Source: Patescibacteria group bacterium
GTDB taxonomy: Bacteria; Patescibacteriota; Minisyncoccia; Phycocordibacterales; UBA918
Direction of reading: 5' to 3'
NCBI GenBank assembly: GCA_019745315.1
Contig: JAIETH010000001.1
Coordinates: 154,526-193,294 of the forward strand
DNA: 38,769 nucleotides
The notes below the pieces were generated by a model. It had not been told where the DNA came from. It worked only from the letters and a program-made list of their open reading frames with translations, and searched no databases. Made by a program: the position numbers and the translations under genes. Positions within the stretch are counted from its first letter, which is position 1, and every line of letters starts with the position of its first letter. Shown here one piece after another: positions 24,204 through 32,683 of the stretch.

Positions 24204-25258
24204 TTATTGATATTGTAAAAGTTTTTGCCCCAACAACAGCCGCGTTTATGATCGGTATCGCAATTACACCTGTTCTTGTACATTATCTCTACAAATATAA
24301 AGCGTGGAAGAAAAATCCCGGGAAAACTGCACTTGATGGAAATGAAGCTGTTGAATTTAATAAAATTCATCAGGCAGGAGAAGGGAAGACGCCTCGCATG
24401 GGCGGGATTGTGATTTGGGGAAGTGTTGCCGTTACAACTCTTGGACTCTGGGCGTTAGCTCGTCTGTTTCCGCATTCCTTGATCTCAGAATTCGACTTTC
24501 TTACACGGTCACAAACCTGGATTCCGTTTTGTGTGCTTTTGGTAGGAGCGCTTGTTGGCTTGCTTAACGATATTTATGACGTAGCTCACCACGGCAATGG
24601 GATGCGTTTGCGAACACGCCTTCTTATCGTTTCTATTGTTGCAGGCACGGTTGCATGGTGGTTTTATACTCGCCTCGGTGTCACAGAAGTGAGTATTCCA
24701 TTTGATGGCGTAATCTATCTTGGTATTTTTATGATACCGTTTTTCATCCTTGTTTCTCTCGGACTCTACGCAAGCGGTGTTATTGATGGTATTGATGGGC
24801 TTTCGGGAGGAATTTTTGCAACTATTTTTACCGCATACGCAGGAATTGCCTTCTACCAGCAACAAATTGACCTTGCAGTATTCTGCGGAACAGTCGCTGG
24901 TGCGATACTCGCTTTTCTATGGTTTAACATACCGCCCGCACGATTTTGGATGACAGAAACAGGCACTATGGGGCTTACCATGACGCTCGCCGTTGTTGCA
25001 TTTATGACTGACACTCTTGGCGATGGGTACGGACTCTCAGTGCTTCCAATAGTGGCGCTCCCTTTGGTGCTCACCGTACTTTCTAATATTCTACAAATTT
25101 TGAGTAAAAAGATTTTAAAGAAAAAACTCTTTAGAGTAGCACCACTCCATCATCACTTCGAAGCTCTTGGGTGGCCTGGATATAAAGTAACTATGCGGTA
25201 TTGGATATTTGGCATCATGTGTGCGGTCGTCGGAGCTGCAATCGCAATAAGCTCGTAA
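24200..25258 (+). CDS. mraY: Phospho-N-acetylmuramoyl-pentapeptide-transferase
   Basis: Integral membrane enzyme that makes lipid I from UDP-MurNAc-pentapeptide and undecaprenyl phosphate. The 352 residues show the family start (KTPRMGGIVIWGSV, about 66-79), the IDGIDGLSGG motif around 195-204 and the PLHHHFEALGW histidine motif near 315, across about ten spans. The first aspartate-rich motif reads LNDIYDV (Asn123-Asp124), where the family normally has DD; this may be a lineage variant. It overlaps the carboxypeptidase gene by 4 bases, and ftsW starts 3 bases later. murD, usually between mraY and ftsW, is absent here. Confidence 0.95.
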   Translation: MIIDIVKVFAPTTAAFMIGIAITPVLVHYLYKYKAWKKNPGKTALDGNEAVEFNKIHQAGEGKTPRMGGIVIWGSVAVTTLGLWALARLFPHSLISEFDFLTRSQTWIPFCVLLVGALVGLLNDIYDVAHHGNGMRLRTRLLIVSIVAGTVAWWFYTRLGVTEVSIPFDGVIYLGIFMIPFFILVSLGLYASGVIDGIDGLSGGIFATIFTAYAGIAFYQQQIDLAVFCGTVAGAILAFLWFNIPPARFWMTETGTMGLTMTLAVVAFMTDTLGDGYGLSVLPIVALPLVLTVLSNILQILSKKILKKKLFRVAPLHHHFEALGWPGYKVTMRYWIFGIMCAVVGAAIAISS

Positions 25259-25261
25259 GAA

Positions 25262-26371
25262 ATGGTACAGCGCAAAAAAATAGATAGAATTTTACTAGGA
25301 ATTGTACTCGTGCTGGTATCAGGAGGATTTCTTATATTTTCTTCTGCTTCTCTTGGTCTTTTGGGACGTGAGGGTGCACGCTTTTCTTCTATAGCACTCA
25401 GTCAGTTTGTCTTTGGTATTGTCGGGGGACTCACTGCGCTTACGGTAATGAGCGCTATTCATTATCGATTTTGGAGAAAGTATGCTTTTTACCTTTTTGT
25501 AATTGGGCTTGCTCTCACACTTGCAGTATTTATCCCAGGACTTGGTATGTCGCATGGAGGTGCTCGCCGGTGGCTCTCTATTGGCACATTTTCCTTTCAG
25601 CCTGCAGAATTTCTTAAGATTGCCTTTGTGGTATATACCGCCACCTGGCTTTCTGGGATGCAGCGATATGTAGAAACGTTTTGGAAGGGCACACTTCCGT
25701 TTCTTGGTATTCTTGCCGTTACGGGTATCGTTATGCTCCTCCAGCCTGACACTGATACATTTCTCATCATGGCAGCAGCAGGAGGGGCGATGTTTATTAC
25801 CGCAGGGGGCAGATGGCGAGACATGTTCATTATTGGCATCGTTGGAATTCTTTTGTTGGGCAGCCTTGCATTAATGCGACCATACGTAATGGATCGTTTG
25901 ATGACATTTGCCAACCCCGCAGCCGACCCGCACGGAGCAGGGTATCAAATACAACAGTCACTTATTGCGATAGGGTCTGGGGGAGTGACGGGGCGAGGCT
26001 TTGGTCAAAGTATCCAGAAATTTGAATATCTACCTGAACCTATTAGCGACTCAATCTTTGCAGTCTTTAGCGAAGAATTTGGTTTTATAGGAGGATCGTT
26101 ACTTATTACCTTGTTTACTTTTTTTGCATTTCGCGGATACAAACTCGCTTCGCAAGCCTCAGATATATTTGGCACACTTCTTGTCGTTGGATTTATTACT
26201 GTCATTACCACGCAAGCATTCTTAAATATTGCCGCAATGTTGGGCGTTGCACCTCTTTCAGGACTCCCGCTGCCTTTCATTAGTCACGGGGGAACCGCAA
26301 TGCTTATGACCCTTGCGTCCGTGGGAATCGTATTAAATGTGTCCCGATACGTACGTACCAAAAAAGACTGA
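25262..26371 (+). CDS. ftsW: SEDS-family peptidoglycan glycosyltransferase FtsW
   Basis: Polytopic lipid II polymerase of the FtsW/RodA/SpoVE family. The 369 residues have ten hydrophobic spans. Family blocks are GGARRWLSIGTFSFQPAEFLK, LLQPDTDTFLIM (usually QPDxGT), GYQIQQSLIAIGSGGVTGRG, LPEPISDSIFAVFSEEFGFIGG and LPFISHGGTAM. The mraY-ftsW-murG order points to FtsW (division) rather than RodA, although sequence alone cannot separate these completely. No dedicated transpeptidase is visible in the window. Confidence 0.93.
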   Translation: MVQRKKIDRILLGIVLVLVSGGFLIFSSASLGLLGREGARFSSIALSQFVFGIVGGLTALTVMSAIHYRFWRKYAFYLFVIGLALTLAVFIPGLGMSHGGARRWLSIGTFSFQPAEFLKIAFVVYTATWLSGMQRYVETFWKGTLPFLGILAVTGIVMLLQPDTDTFLIMAAAGGAMFITAGGRWRDMFIIGIVGILLLGSLALMRPYVMDRLMTFANPAADPHGAGYQIQQSLIAIGSGGVTGRGFGQSIQKFEYLPEPISDSIFAVFSEEFGFIGGSLLITLFTFFAFRGYKLASQASDIFGTLLVVGFITVITTQAFLNIAAMLGVAPLSGLPLPFISHGGTAMLMTLASVGIVLNVSRYVRTKKD

Positions 26372-26374
26372 GGG

Positions 26375-26383
26375 TGTTAGAAT
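26375..26383 (+). promoter_or_regulatory. Putative extended -10 promoter before murG
   Basis: TGT-TAGAAT ends 9 bases before the murG ATG in the 21-base ftsW-murG gap. It may give an additional short-leader transcript inside the operon. Confidence 0.35.
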
Positions 26384-26392
26384 ACAGAGAAC

Positions 26393-27523
26393 ATGCGTAT
26401 TGTATTTGTAGGGGGTGGTACTGGAGGACATTTTTATCCGCTCATTGCGATTGCTGAAGCCTTGATTGAGCGGGCTAAGGCAGAGCTGCGTGTCGCTCCT
26501 GATCTTTACTATATGGGTCCAGACCAATATGACGCTGGCTCTCTTTTCAATTCAGGTATTACATTTATATATTGCCCAGCGGGTAAACTACGCCGCTATC
26601 GCTCTCTATTAAATATTGGAGACTTTTTTAAGGCACTCTACGGAACGGTTGTGGCGCTCTACAAACTCTTCGCGCTATATCCAGACGTTATTATGAGCAA
26701 GGGTGGGTATACAAGCGTACCGATTGTGATAGCCGCATGGCTTCTCCGTATACCAATTGTTGTCCATGAATCAGATGCTTCAGTTGGAAGAGCTAATCTT
26801 ATAGCAGCAAAACTAGCTACTTACATTGCAATTACGTACGACGATACCGTACAGTATTTACCTGAAGAAAAAGTAGCATTAACGGGAATACCGGTGCGCA
26901 AAGAACTCCTTCTGCCTCCTTCTCCCAATGCGCGAGCGGAGCTTGGATTATTGACGGAGAAACCCCTTATTCTCGTTTTGGGTGGCTCACAAGGAGCAGA
27001 GCGGGTGAATGACCTCATCCTTACATCTCTTCCCGATATACTTCCGTCGTTTGAGGTGATTCATCAAACAGGTGTTCAAAATGAAAAAATTGTACAGCAA
27101 ACGGCGCAGGCACTGCTTAAGGGTAATGAATTTTTACCTCACTATCATGTCAAAGGTTTTCTTGACTCACGCACACTCCATAACGCTGAATCAGTAGCGT
27201 CTCTTGTCATCTCTCGAGCGGGAAGTGGATCTATTTACGAGATCGCGCTCCACGGCAAGCCATCAATTCTTATACCAATCCCTGAAGACATTAGTCACGA
27301 CCAACGCAAAAATGCCTACGCATACGCGCGTACAGGAGCAGCAGAAGTGATAGAGGAAAAGAACCTTACGCCTCATTTGCTCATGGCTGAAATTACCCGT
27401 ATTATGGAAAGCCAAGAGCTATACAATAAAATGTCTGACTCGGCAAGGAAGTTTGGTGTCACTGACGCAGCGGAGCGTATTGCAGACGCTCTTGTGCGCA
27501 TAAGCGACTCTCACGGCAGTTAA
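26393..27523 (+). CDS. murG: UDP-N-acetylglucosamine:lipid I N-acetylglucosaminyltransferase MurG
   Basis: Peripheral membrane GT28 enzyme that adds GlcNAc to lipid I, giving lipid II. The 376 residues carry the N-terminal GGGTGGHFYPLIAIAEAL glycine motif, VHESDASVGRANLIAA (usually HESD/HEQN-x-x-x-G), LVLGGSQGAERVND at the start of the second Rossmann lobe, and SRAGSGSIYEIALHGKPSILIPIP for UDP-GlcNAc binding. It follows ftsW and precedes gltX by 4 bases. Nothing essential is missing. Confidence 0.95.
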   Translation: MRIVFVGGGTGGHFYPLIAIAEALIERAKAELRVAPDLYYMGPDQYDAGSLFNSGITFIYCPAGKLRRYRSLLNIGDFFKALYGTVVALYKLFALYPDVIMSKGGYTSVPIVIAAWLLRIPIVVHESDASVGRANLIAAKLATYIAITYDDTVQYLPEEKVALTGIPVRKELLLPPSPNARAELGLLTEKPLILVLGGSQGAERVNDLILTSLPDILPSFEVIHQTGVQNEKIVQQTAQALLKGNEFLPHYHVKGFLDSRTLHNAESVASLVISRAGSGSIYEIALHGKPSILIPIPEDISHDQRKNAYAYARTGAAEVIEEKNLTPHLLMAEITRIMESQELYNKMSDSARKFGVTDAAERIADALVRISDSHGS

Positions 27524-27527
27524 TATC

Positions 27528-28871
27528 ATGGAAAAAGTAGTCACACGAATACCACCAAGCCCTACAGGGCATCTTCATATAGGGACAGCTCGAACCGCTC
27601 TCTATAACTTTTTGTTTGCTCGAAAACACAAAGGAGATTTCATTATGCGAAGTGAAGATACTGATCGAGCACGTAGCACACTCGCTTTTGAAGAGGAGAT
27701 AAGAGAAGGTCTTACATGGCTCTCACTTACTACCGATTCATTTTCACGACAATCCGAGCGTGCTGCCATATACCGTTCATATCTTGAAAAAATAATAAAC
27801 GAAGACAAGGCCTATATCTCAAAAGAAGAAAGTAAAAGTAATCCTGGAGAATCTATTGAGGTTGTGCGCCTTCGAAATCCCAATATACCTTTAACGTTTG
27901 CTGATGAGGTGCGCGGAGATATTACATTTGATACCACTGAGCTTGGTGACTTTGTCATTGCTCGCTCACTCGATGACGCACTCTATCACTTTGCAGTTGT
28001 GGTAGATGATTTCGAAATGGGAGTGACTCACGTTATTCGAGGAGAAGATCATATTTCAAATACGCCTCGACAAATTCTTATTCAAGAAGCGATTGGTGCA
28101 CCTCGTCCATACTACGCACACCTACCGCTTATTCTTGCCCTTGATAGGTCTAAGATGTCGAAGCGACACGGTGCTGTTGCGCTCTATCAATACAGAGATA
28201 CAGGATTTTTTCCTCAAGCGATACTTAATTACCTCGCGCTTTTAGGTTGGAATCCAGGAACTCCTCAAGAAATATTTTCTCTTCCAGAGCTTATTGAAGC
28301 TTTTGACGTTGCTAAAATTCAAAAAGCTGGTGCGGTATTTGATATAGAAAAACTCAAATGGTTCAATAAAGAGTGGTTTAAAATAGTCCCGCAAAGCGAT
28401 ATTGAGCCAACACTTCGTGCTGCCCTTAAAAAAACATTTGATATATCTACTCCTGACGAGCGCGTTGTTAAAAACCTCATACACCTTATTCGTGATCGAA
28501 GCACAGTACTTTCTGACATAACGAAGGACGTAGAAGAAGGGGAGTATGACTTTGCATTTAAAGCACCTGTCCTAGATCCTGCTCTTATTAAATGGAAAAA
28601 GGACGAAACTGCTAAAGATGCCCTTCCTCGACTACACGAAGTAATTACACGTTTGACTGGCGCAACAGATTCAGATAATCCTGAAGCTATTAAGTCAATT
28701 TTGTGGGATTATGCAGAAAAAGTGGGGAAGGGAGAGGTACTGTGGCCACTCCGTGTTTCTCTCACCGGAAAAGAGAAGTCCCCTGACCCATTTACCGTCA
28801 TTGCTACACTCGGCATTCCTGAGGCATTGCGCCGCATACAAAATGCCTGTGATACAATTGAGGCATCATGA
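27528..28871 (+). CDS. gltX: Glutamyl-tRNA synthetase
   Basis: Class I aminoacyl-tRNA synthetase charging tRNA-Glu. The 447 residues show the HIGH element in PSPTGHLHIGTARTALYN (the preceding residues are IPP rather than the usual AP), the active-site block VIRGEDHISNTPRQILI, and the KMSKS loop in SKMSKRHGAVALYQY. The C-terminal anticodon-binding domain is present but short, ending FTVIATLGIPEALRRIQNAC. Whether it is discriminating or also charges tRNA-Gln cannot be told without gatCAB or glnS context. It overlaps the next gene by ATGA. Confidence 0.95.
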   Translation: MEKVVTRIPPSPTGHLHIGTARTALYNFLFARKHKGDFIMRSEDTDRARSTLAFEEEIREGLTWLSLTTDSFSRQSERAAIYRSYLEKIINEDKAYISKEESKSNPGESIEVVRLRNPNIPLTFADEVRGDITFDTTELGDFVIARSLDDALYHFAVVVDDFEMGVTHVIRGEDHISNTPRQILIQEAIGAPRPYYAHLPLILALDRSKMSKRHGAVALYQYRDTGFFPQAILNYLALLGWNPGTPQEIFSLPELIEAFDVAKIQKAGAVFDIEKLKWFNKEWFKIVPQSDIEPTLRAALKKTFDISTPDERVVKNLIHLIRDRSTVLSDITKDVEEGEYDFAFKAPVLDPALIKWKKDETAKDALPRLHEVITRLTGATDSDNPEAIKSILWDYAEKVGKGEVLWPLRVSLTGKEKSPDPFTVIATLGIPEALRRIQNACDTIEAS

Positions 28872-30154
28872 AGGCACCTGTAATTGCATTTTGCGTAGGT
28901 ATTTGTTGTTCACTTTTTTTTGGCACATACCTCAGTGGTTTTGTGCGTGCTCAATCCGCAGAAGTTGTTAAGCTACAAGCTGAAATTTCAGAAAGAAACG
29001 AACGACTCAAAGAAATTGATGCTGAGATTAAGCAATATCAAGGTGAGCTCCTTAAAGTAGGAGCTGAAAAAAGTACGCTTCAAAGAGCAATTAATACTCT
29101 TGAGCTTGAACGCAAAAAAACAGCAGCTGATATCGCATATACCCAAAACCGCATTGGATCAACTGACCTTGAGATAAATAAACTTAATCTTGAGGTAAAT
29201 AAAATGCAGGATAGTATCGATAAAAATAAAGATGCTATTGCAGAAATCATACGCGAATTGAATGCATCTGATCAGGATACGTTGCTTCTTGCATTGCTTC
29301 GTACAGAAAATATCTCTGAACTCTGGGACAACATTGAGCAGCTCGACAGTGTTAAAAATGCAATGCACACACGCGTGCAGGAGCTTACAACCCTCAAAGC
29401 TGACGTAGAAGAAAAGCGTGCGGATGAACAAGATAAACGAAATGGGCTCGTAAAGCTCAAGAGTCAATATTCTGACCAACAAACACTTCTTGCAAATAAT
29501 AAGCAAGAGAAAGATCAGCTGCTCAAAACAACTAAAAATCAAGAAGCTGCATACCAGGCACTTCTTGCAGAAAAACAAGCGGCAAAAGATAAGTTTGAAC
29601 AGGAACTTCGAGGTCTTGAGTCAAAGCTTAAATTTATTCTTGACCCAAACACTATTCCTACAAATGGATCACAGGTCTTTGCGTGGCCAATTGATAATGT
29701 GCGTATCACACAATTCTTTGGAGATACTGAATTTGCCCGAACCGGTGCATACAGTGGCCGTGGACACAACGGAATTGATATAGGAGTCGCGCGTGGCAGC
29801 ATTGTACGCTCAGCACTTGCTGGAAAAGTAATTGCAATCAATACACAAGTAGCTCCAATGTGTCAGTATGGAAAATGGGTTCTCGTGCGCCATGCAAACG
29901 GACTTACGACACTCTATGCGCACCTTTCACTGGTAAGCGTTGAGAGTGGCCAAGAAGTTGGTACCGGAGAAACTGTTGGATATAGTGGTGACACTGGATA
30001 CGCTACCGGTCCTCATTTACACTTTACCGTGTACGCATCTGGCGCTGTTAACTTCACTCAATACACATGCAATAGCGGTGTCACACTCACGATCCCTGTA
30101 TCAGCTCCAAGTGGATATTTGAATCCAATGAACTATCTACCACCAGCGCCTTAG
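28868..30154 (+). CDS. Exported coiled-coil M23 metallopeptidase (EnvC/NlpD-like)
   Basis: Peptidoglycan hydrolase or hydrolase activator. The 428 residues begin with a signal peptide or anchor (APVIAFCVGICCSLFFGTYL). A long coiled coil (about 30-255, repeated Lys/Glu/Gln heptads starting VVKLQAEISERNERLKEIDA) follows, then a LytM/M23 domain with zinc ligands in GHNGIDIG and HLHF near the C-terminus, plus YGKWVLVRHANGLTTLYAHL. All metal ligands appear present, so it could be catalytic. Coiled-coil M23 proteins act in daughter-cell separation. It is the last gene of the operon, before a terminator. Confidence 0.92.
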   Translation: MKAPVIAFCVGICCSLFFGTYLSGFVRAQSAEVVKLQAEISERNERLKEIDAEIKQYQGELLKVGAEKSTLQRAINTLELERKKTAADIAYTQNRIGSTDLEINKLNLEVNKMQDSIDKNKDAIAEIIRELNASDQDTLLLALLRTENISELWDNIEQLDSVKNAMHTRVQELTTLKADVEEKRADEQDKRNGLVKLKSQYSDQQTLLANNKQEKDQLLKTTKNQEAAYQALLAEKQAAKDKFEQELRGLESKLKFILDPNTIPTNGSQVFAWPIDNVRITQFFGDTEFARTGAYSGRGHNGIDIGVARGSIVRSALAGKVIAINTQVAPMCQYGKWVLVRHANGLTTLYAHLSLVSVESGQEVGTGETVGYSGDTGYATGPHLHFTVYASGAVNFTQYTCNSGVTLTIPVSAPSGYLNPMNYLPPAP

Positions 30155-30197
30155 TTAGCTTCGTGGTCAAAAAATTGCTTCATCAGAAGGGGAGCTC

Positions 30198-30221
30198 AAT
30201 CAGTAGAAATACTGATTTTTT
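30198..30221 (+). terminator. Intrinsic terminator of the scpA-M23 operon
   Basis: AATCAGTA and TACTGATT form a perfect 8-bp stem with a GAAA tetraloop, followed by TTTTA, 43 bases after the M23 gene. A second T/A-rich inverted repeat (TTTTTTATTTC at 30216-30226, GAAATAAAAAA at 30238-30248) overlaps it and could act from either side. Confidence 0.85.
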
Positions 30222-30365
30222 ATTTCTAAAATTATTTGAAATAAAAAAATAAAAAACAAGAGAATACAGTTTCAGTTTTTTTAATTAGTCTTAGTAGAAG
30301 AGAAGTGGATGTTGTAACTAAAACCTGACACAACATATCGATACATGACTATATGAAGCCCTGCA

Positions 30366-30430
30366 GGATCACTCTATATAAGCGTCGTAAAAGATATATT
30401 GTGCGACGCTTATATAGAGGAGGATGATCC
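30366..30430. repeat. Long inverted repeat in the convergent intergenic region
   Basis: Inner arms CTCTATATAAGCGTCG (30372-30387) and CGACGCTTATATAGAG (30404-30419) are perfectly complementary over 16 bases around a 16-base loop. Outer arms GGATCA (30366-30371) and TGATCC (30425-30430) add six pairs, with a five-base bulge on the right. There is no T-run on either side, so it is not a standard terminator. It could be a site for a DNA-binding or recombination protein, a short repeat element, or a structured RNA. Confidence 0.7.
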
Positions 30431-30469
30431 GTCCCCTCGTGCCATATACTCACACATCATATTGAACGC

Positions 30470-31081
30470 TTATATTTTTCTACCAATAATTTGGATCCAG
30501 TTTGTCTTCCCTGTCGGGCTTACTTTTTCAAATACAACTTGTATATTTGAATCTTTAAAATATTTTCTCAATTCCTCTGTTGTGTAGTAACTAAAAAATC
30601 GCTCACACATATATCCATACCGATCTTCAGGTTTAACCTCTTCATCTGGACCACCTTCACTTCTCTCTTTTACTGCAATAAAGAAGTATCCTCGATCCTT
30701 AATTTTTGAAGCAATAGATTGTACGCACGCTGAGGCTTCAGCCTTTGGCACATGAAGTAACACAGCGCGCATACATACAGCATCGAATTGATCTTTGATG
30801 CTTTCTACGTCTTTAAGATCCATTACTTTAAAAGTTGCAGACGGAACTTTTTTGTGTGCAAGTGCAACCATTTCTTCTGAGATATCAAAACCAAATATCG
30901 TATGTCCATTATCTACAAAAAACTTTGCTTCAATACCTGGACCACACCCAACATTTAAAATTGAACTCTGTGGCGTAAGCAATTCATTCAATACTCCCAT
31001 TCCTTCAAAAGCCCACGCATCTTCTATATGGCTCTGATCCCAATTTTTAGCAATCAAATTATATGTCTCTCGTAAGTCCAT
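30470..31081 (-). CDS. SAM-dependent class I methyltransferase
   Basis: A 203-residue soluble methyltransferase with a Rossmann fold of the Methyltransf_11/25 kind. Motif I reads ILNVGCGPGIEAKFF (usually ExGCGxG, about 42-56), motif II FGFDISEEMVALAHKK, an acidic MDLKDV, and a post-motif FDAVCMRAVLLHVPKAE. The substrate cannot be predicted. It starts 2 bases after rdgB and is the last gene of the lexA-led operon. Confidence 0.88.
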   Translation of the reverse strand: MDLRETYNLIAKNWDQSHIEDAWAFEGMGVLNELLTPQSSILNVGCGPGIEAKFFVDNGHTIFGFDISEEMVALAHKKVPSATFKVMDLKDVESIKDQFDAVCMRAVLLHVPKAEASACVQSIASKIKDRGYFFIAVKERSEGGPDEEVKPEDRYGYMCERFFSYYTTEELRKYFKDSNIQVVFEKVSPTGKTNWIQIIGRKI

Positions 31082-31083
31082 AG

Positions 31084-31635
31084 TTAAGTAATTAAAAAGT
31101 CACGGAGTTTTTGTGCAGCCTTGCCTCGCATACTCAAAGCACCCTTTTCTTCAATCGTCATTTCTGCAAATGTCTTAGTGTGTCCATCTGGTACAAAAAT
31201 AAGATCCCAGCCAAAGCCTTCAGACACACGAGGCATAACCACAGTACCTTCTACCTCCCCTTCAAAAAAAATGGTTTCTTTGCCCGGAGCCGCATACGCA
31301 ATAATAGTTCGCGCGACAGCTTTTGTATTTCCAAGTTGTATAGCGAGTTGTGCCACGCCAGCATCCTTGAGAGCTTCTTCAAACCACTTAATAAGAGGGC
31401 CTGGGAGGCCAGGAATTGCATCTAGATACAGAGAGGTATCTTCTACAATAAATGGGCTAACTTCTTTATGTTTATGTGCTTCGATGATTTTTGCTTCTAT
31501 AATTTTTCGTGCATCAACTTCTTGAATTTCAGGAAGATCGATGACTTTTTGCACTAATACAATCGGCTCTAGAAAACCTTGTATCTCTTGAAACTTTCTT
31601 GTGCTTCCTGTTATGAAATCTATAGAATTGACCAT
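31084..31635 (-). CDS. rdgB: XTP/dITP diphosphatase (RdgB/HAM1 family)
   Basis: House-cleaning nucleotide pyrophosphatase that hydrolyses dITP and XTP to the monophosphates, keeping deaminated purines out of DNA. The 183 residues begin DFITGSTRKFQEIQ (usual T-x-N-x-x-K), contain the substrate motif VEDTSLYLDAIPGLPGP (usual DSGLxVxALxGxPG) near residues 64-80, and GFGWDLIFVPDGHTKTFAEM (usual GFGYDPIFxP) near 140. It lies between murI and the methyltransferase with two-base gaps. Its place downstream of lexA fits a DNA-damage link, by inference. Confidence 0.92.
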   Translation of the reverse strand: MVNSIDFITGSTRKFQEIQGFLEPIVLVQKVIDLPEIQEVDARKIIEAKIIEAHKHKEVSPFIVEDTSLYLDAIPGLPGPLIKWFEEALKDAGVAQLAIQLGNTKAVARTIIAYAAPGKETIFFEGEVEGTVVMPRVSEGFGWDLIFVPDGHTKTFAEMTIEEKGALSMRGKAAQKLRDFLIT

Positions 31636-31637
31636 GC

Positions 31638-32405
31638 CTATTTCCGTATCAACTGAGGATTTACCTCACCACTCCATACAACCTCTCTTCCCCGCTTTCT
31701 TGAAAGACTAGACTCAATTTCTGGATGTCGCGCTAGGTAATCTGCTAATTTGTGAGGAATTATTTCTTCTTGAGAAATAATGCTGACAAGAGAACCATAG
31801 CGAGCTCGGAGAAGTGGCGTAAGAAGAGCGTAGTGGGTACACCCCAGTATAATTGAATCGCCGCCAGAAGACACGTGATCTAGAAAGAGCGCCTCAAGGC
31901 TCTGACATGCCTCGTCAAGCTTACCTGATTCAATAAGAGGTACGAGCTGTGAAGTTGCTTCAGCTCGCAAGACAATACCTTCATCAAATTTTTTAAATTC
32001 CTGATCGTACTTACCAGAATTTATTGTTCGCGTAGTCCCTATAAGAAGAGGTTTTTTATAACCTCTCGAAACCACTTCTTCGACGGTTGGAATAATGACT
32101 CCGAGGACTCGCCTGTTAGGATACCTACTTACCAGAAACTCATCTTGAAGTCTGCGGAGAGTTTGGGCTGAAGCCGTATTACACGCAAGAATTACTATTT
32201 GCGCATTGTGTGCAGAAAATAAATACCACACAGCATTTCGTGTGAGGCGATAAATTTCTTCTTCTTTCTTATCTCCATATGGTACATGCTTCGTATCACC
32301 ATAAAATGCATATGAATAGTCAGGCATATGCTGCATGACTCGCTCCATCACATGGAAACCTCCAACCCCTGAATCAAAGAACCCAATGGTCATAGTCGCT
32401 TTCAT
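31638..32405 (-). CDS. murI: Glutamate racemase
   Basis: Cofactor-independent racemase supplying D-glutamate for peptidoglycan stem peptides. The 255 residues show GFFDSGVGGFHVM at the N-terminus, YGDTKHVPYGDKKEEEI, the first catalytic Cys in LACNTASA (near residue 73) and the second in LGCTHYALL (near 184). Two in-frame ATGs (32405 and 32393) precede the conserved start; either overlaps the end of the DUF1653 gene by 20-32 bases. The overlap and the 2-base gap to rdgB indicate a polycistronic message. Confidence 0.95.
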   Translation of the reverse strand: MKATMTIGFFDSGVGGFHVMERVMQHMPDYSYAFYGDTKHVPYGDKKEEEIYRLTRNAVWYLFSAHNAQIVILACNTASAQTLRRLQDEFLVSRYPNRRVLGVIIPTVEEVVSRGYKKPLLIGTTRTINSGKYDQEFKKFDEGIVLRAEATSQLVPLIESGKLDEACQSLEALFLDHVSSGGDSIILGCTHYALLTPLLRARYGSLVSIISQEEIIPHKLADYLARHPEIESSLSRKRGREVVWSGEVNPQLIRK

Positions 32406-32652
32406 ATTTAAACCGCTCCACTTCTTCCCCGCTTTCTAAGCAGACTGATGAAGTAAATTCTAAGAAAGGACGTGTGAAGTAGGTACCTTTTGGATAATCC
32501 TCTGTATCTTCAAGTGATTCGTAAATAACGACCGGCTCAAGTGTATCGTGGGTACGGCCAACTGCATGCACGTGATACAGTCCTCGCTTATAGTGCCGAT
32601 AGACGCCCAGAGGTATTTCAGGGATGCCTGTGTACGTTTCAAGATCAGACAT
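32374..32652 (-). CDS. DUF1653 domain protein
   Basis: A 92-residue small protein of the DUF1653 type, recognised by GVYRHYKRGLYHVHAVGRTH, the following LEPVVIYESL, and a final WVxP-like block (YFTRPFLEF) with FKYESDYD. The frame extends upstream, but that part overlaps lexA, and the ATG at 32652 starts directly before the domain. The biochemical role of the family is not established to my knowledge. It lies 31 bases after lexA and overlaps murI. Confidence 0.85.
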   Translation of the reverse strand: MSDLETYTGIPEIPLGVYRHYKRGLYHVHAVGRTHDTLEPVVIYESLEDTEDYPKGTYFTRPFLEFTSSVCLESGEEVERFKYESDYDHWVL

Positions 32653-32683
32653 ATATTTCGTACAAATCTTATTACTACTTTCG

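Larger units (their letters stand above)
30155..30469. other. Convergent intergenic region
   Basis: This 315-base region between two convergent operons contains the terminator at 30198-30221, an AT-rich inverted repeat at 30216-30248 and a long inverted repeat at 30366-30430. No open frame with coding character was found. CGCTTATAT from the long repeat recurs at 30471-30479. Confidence 0.7.
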
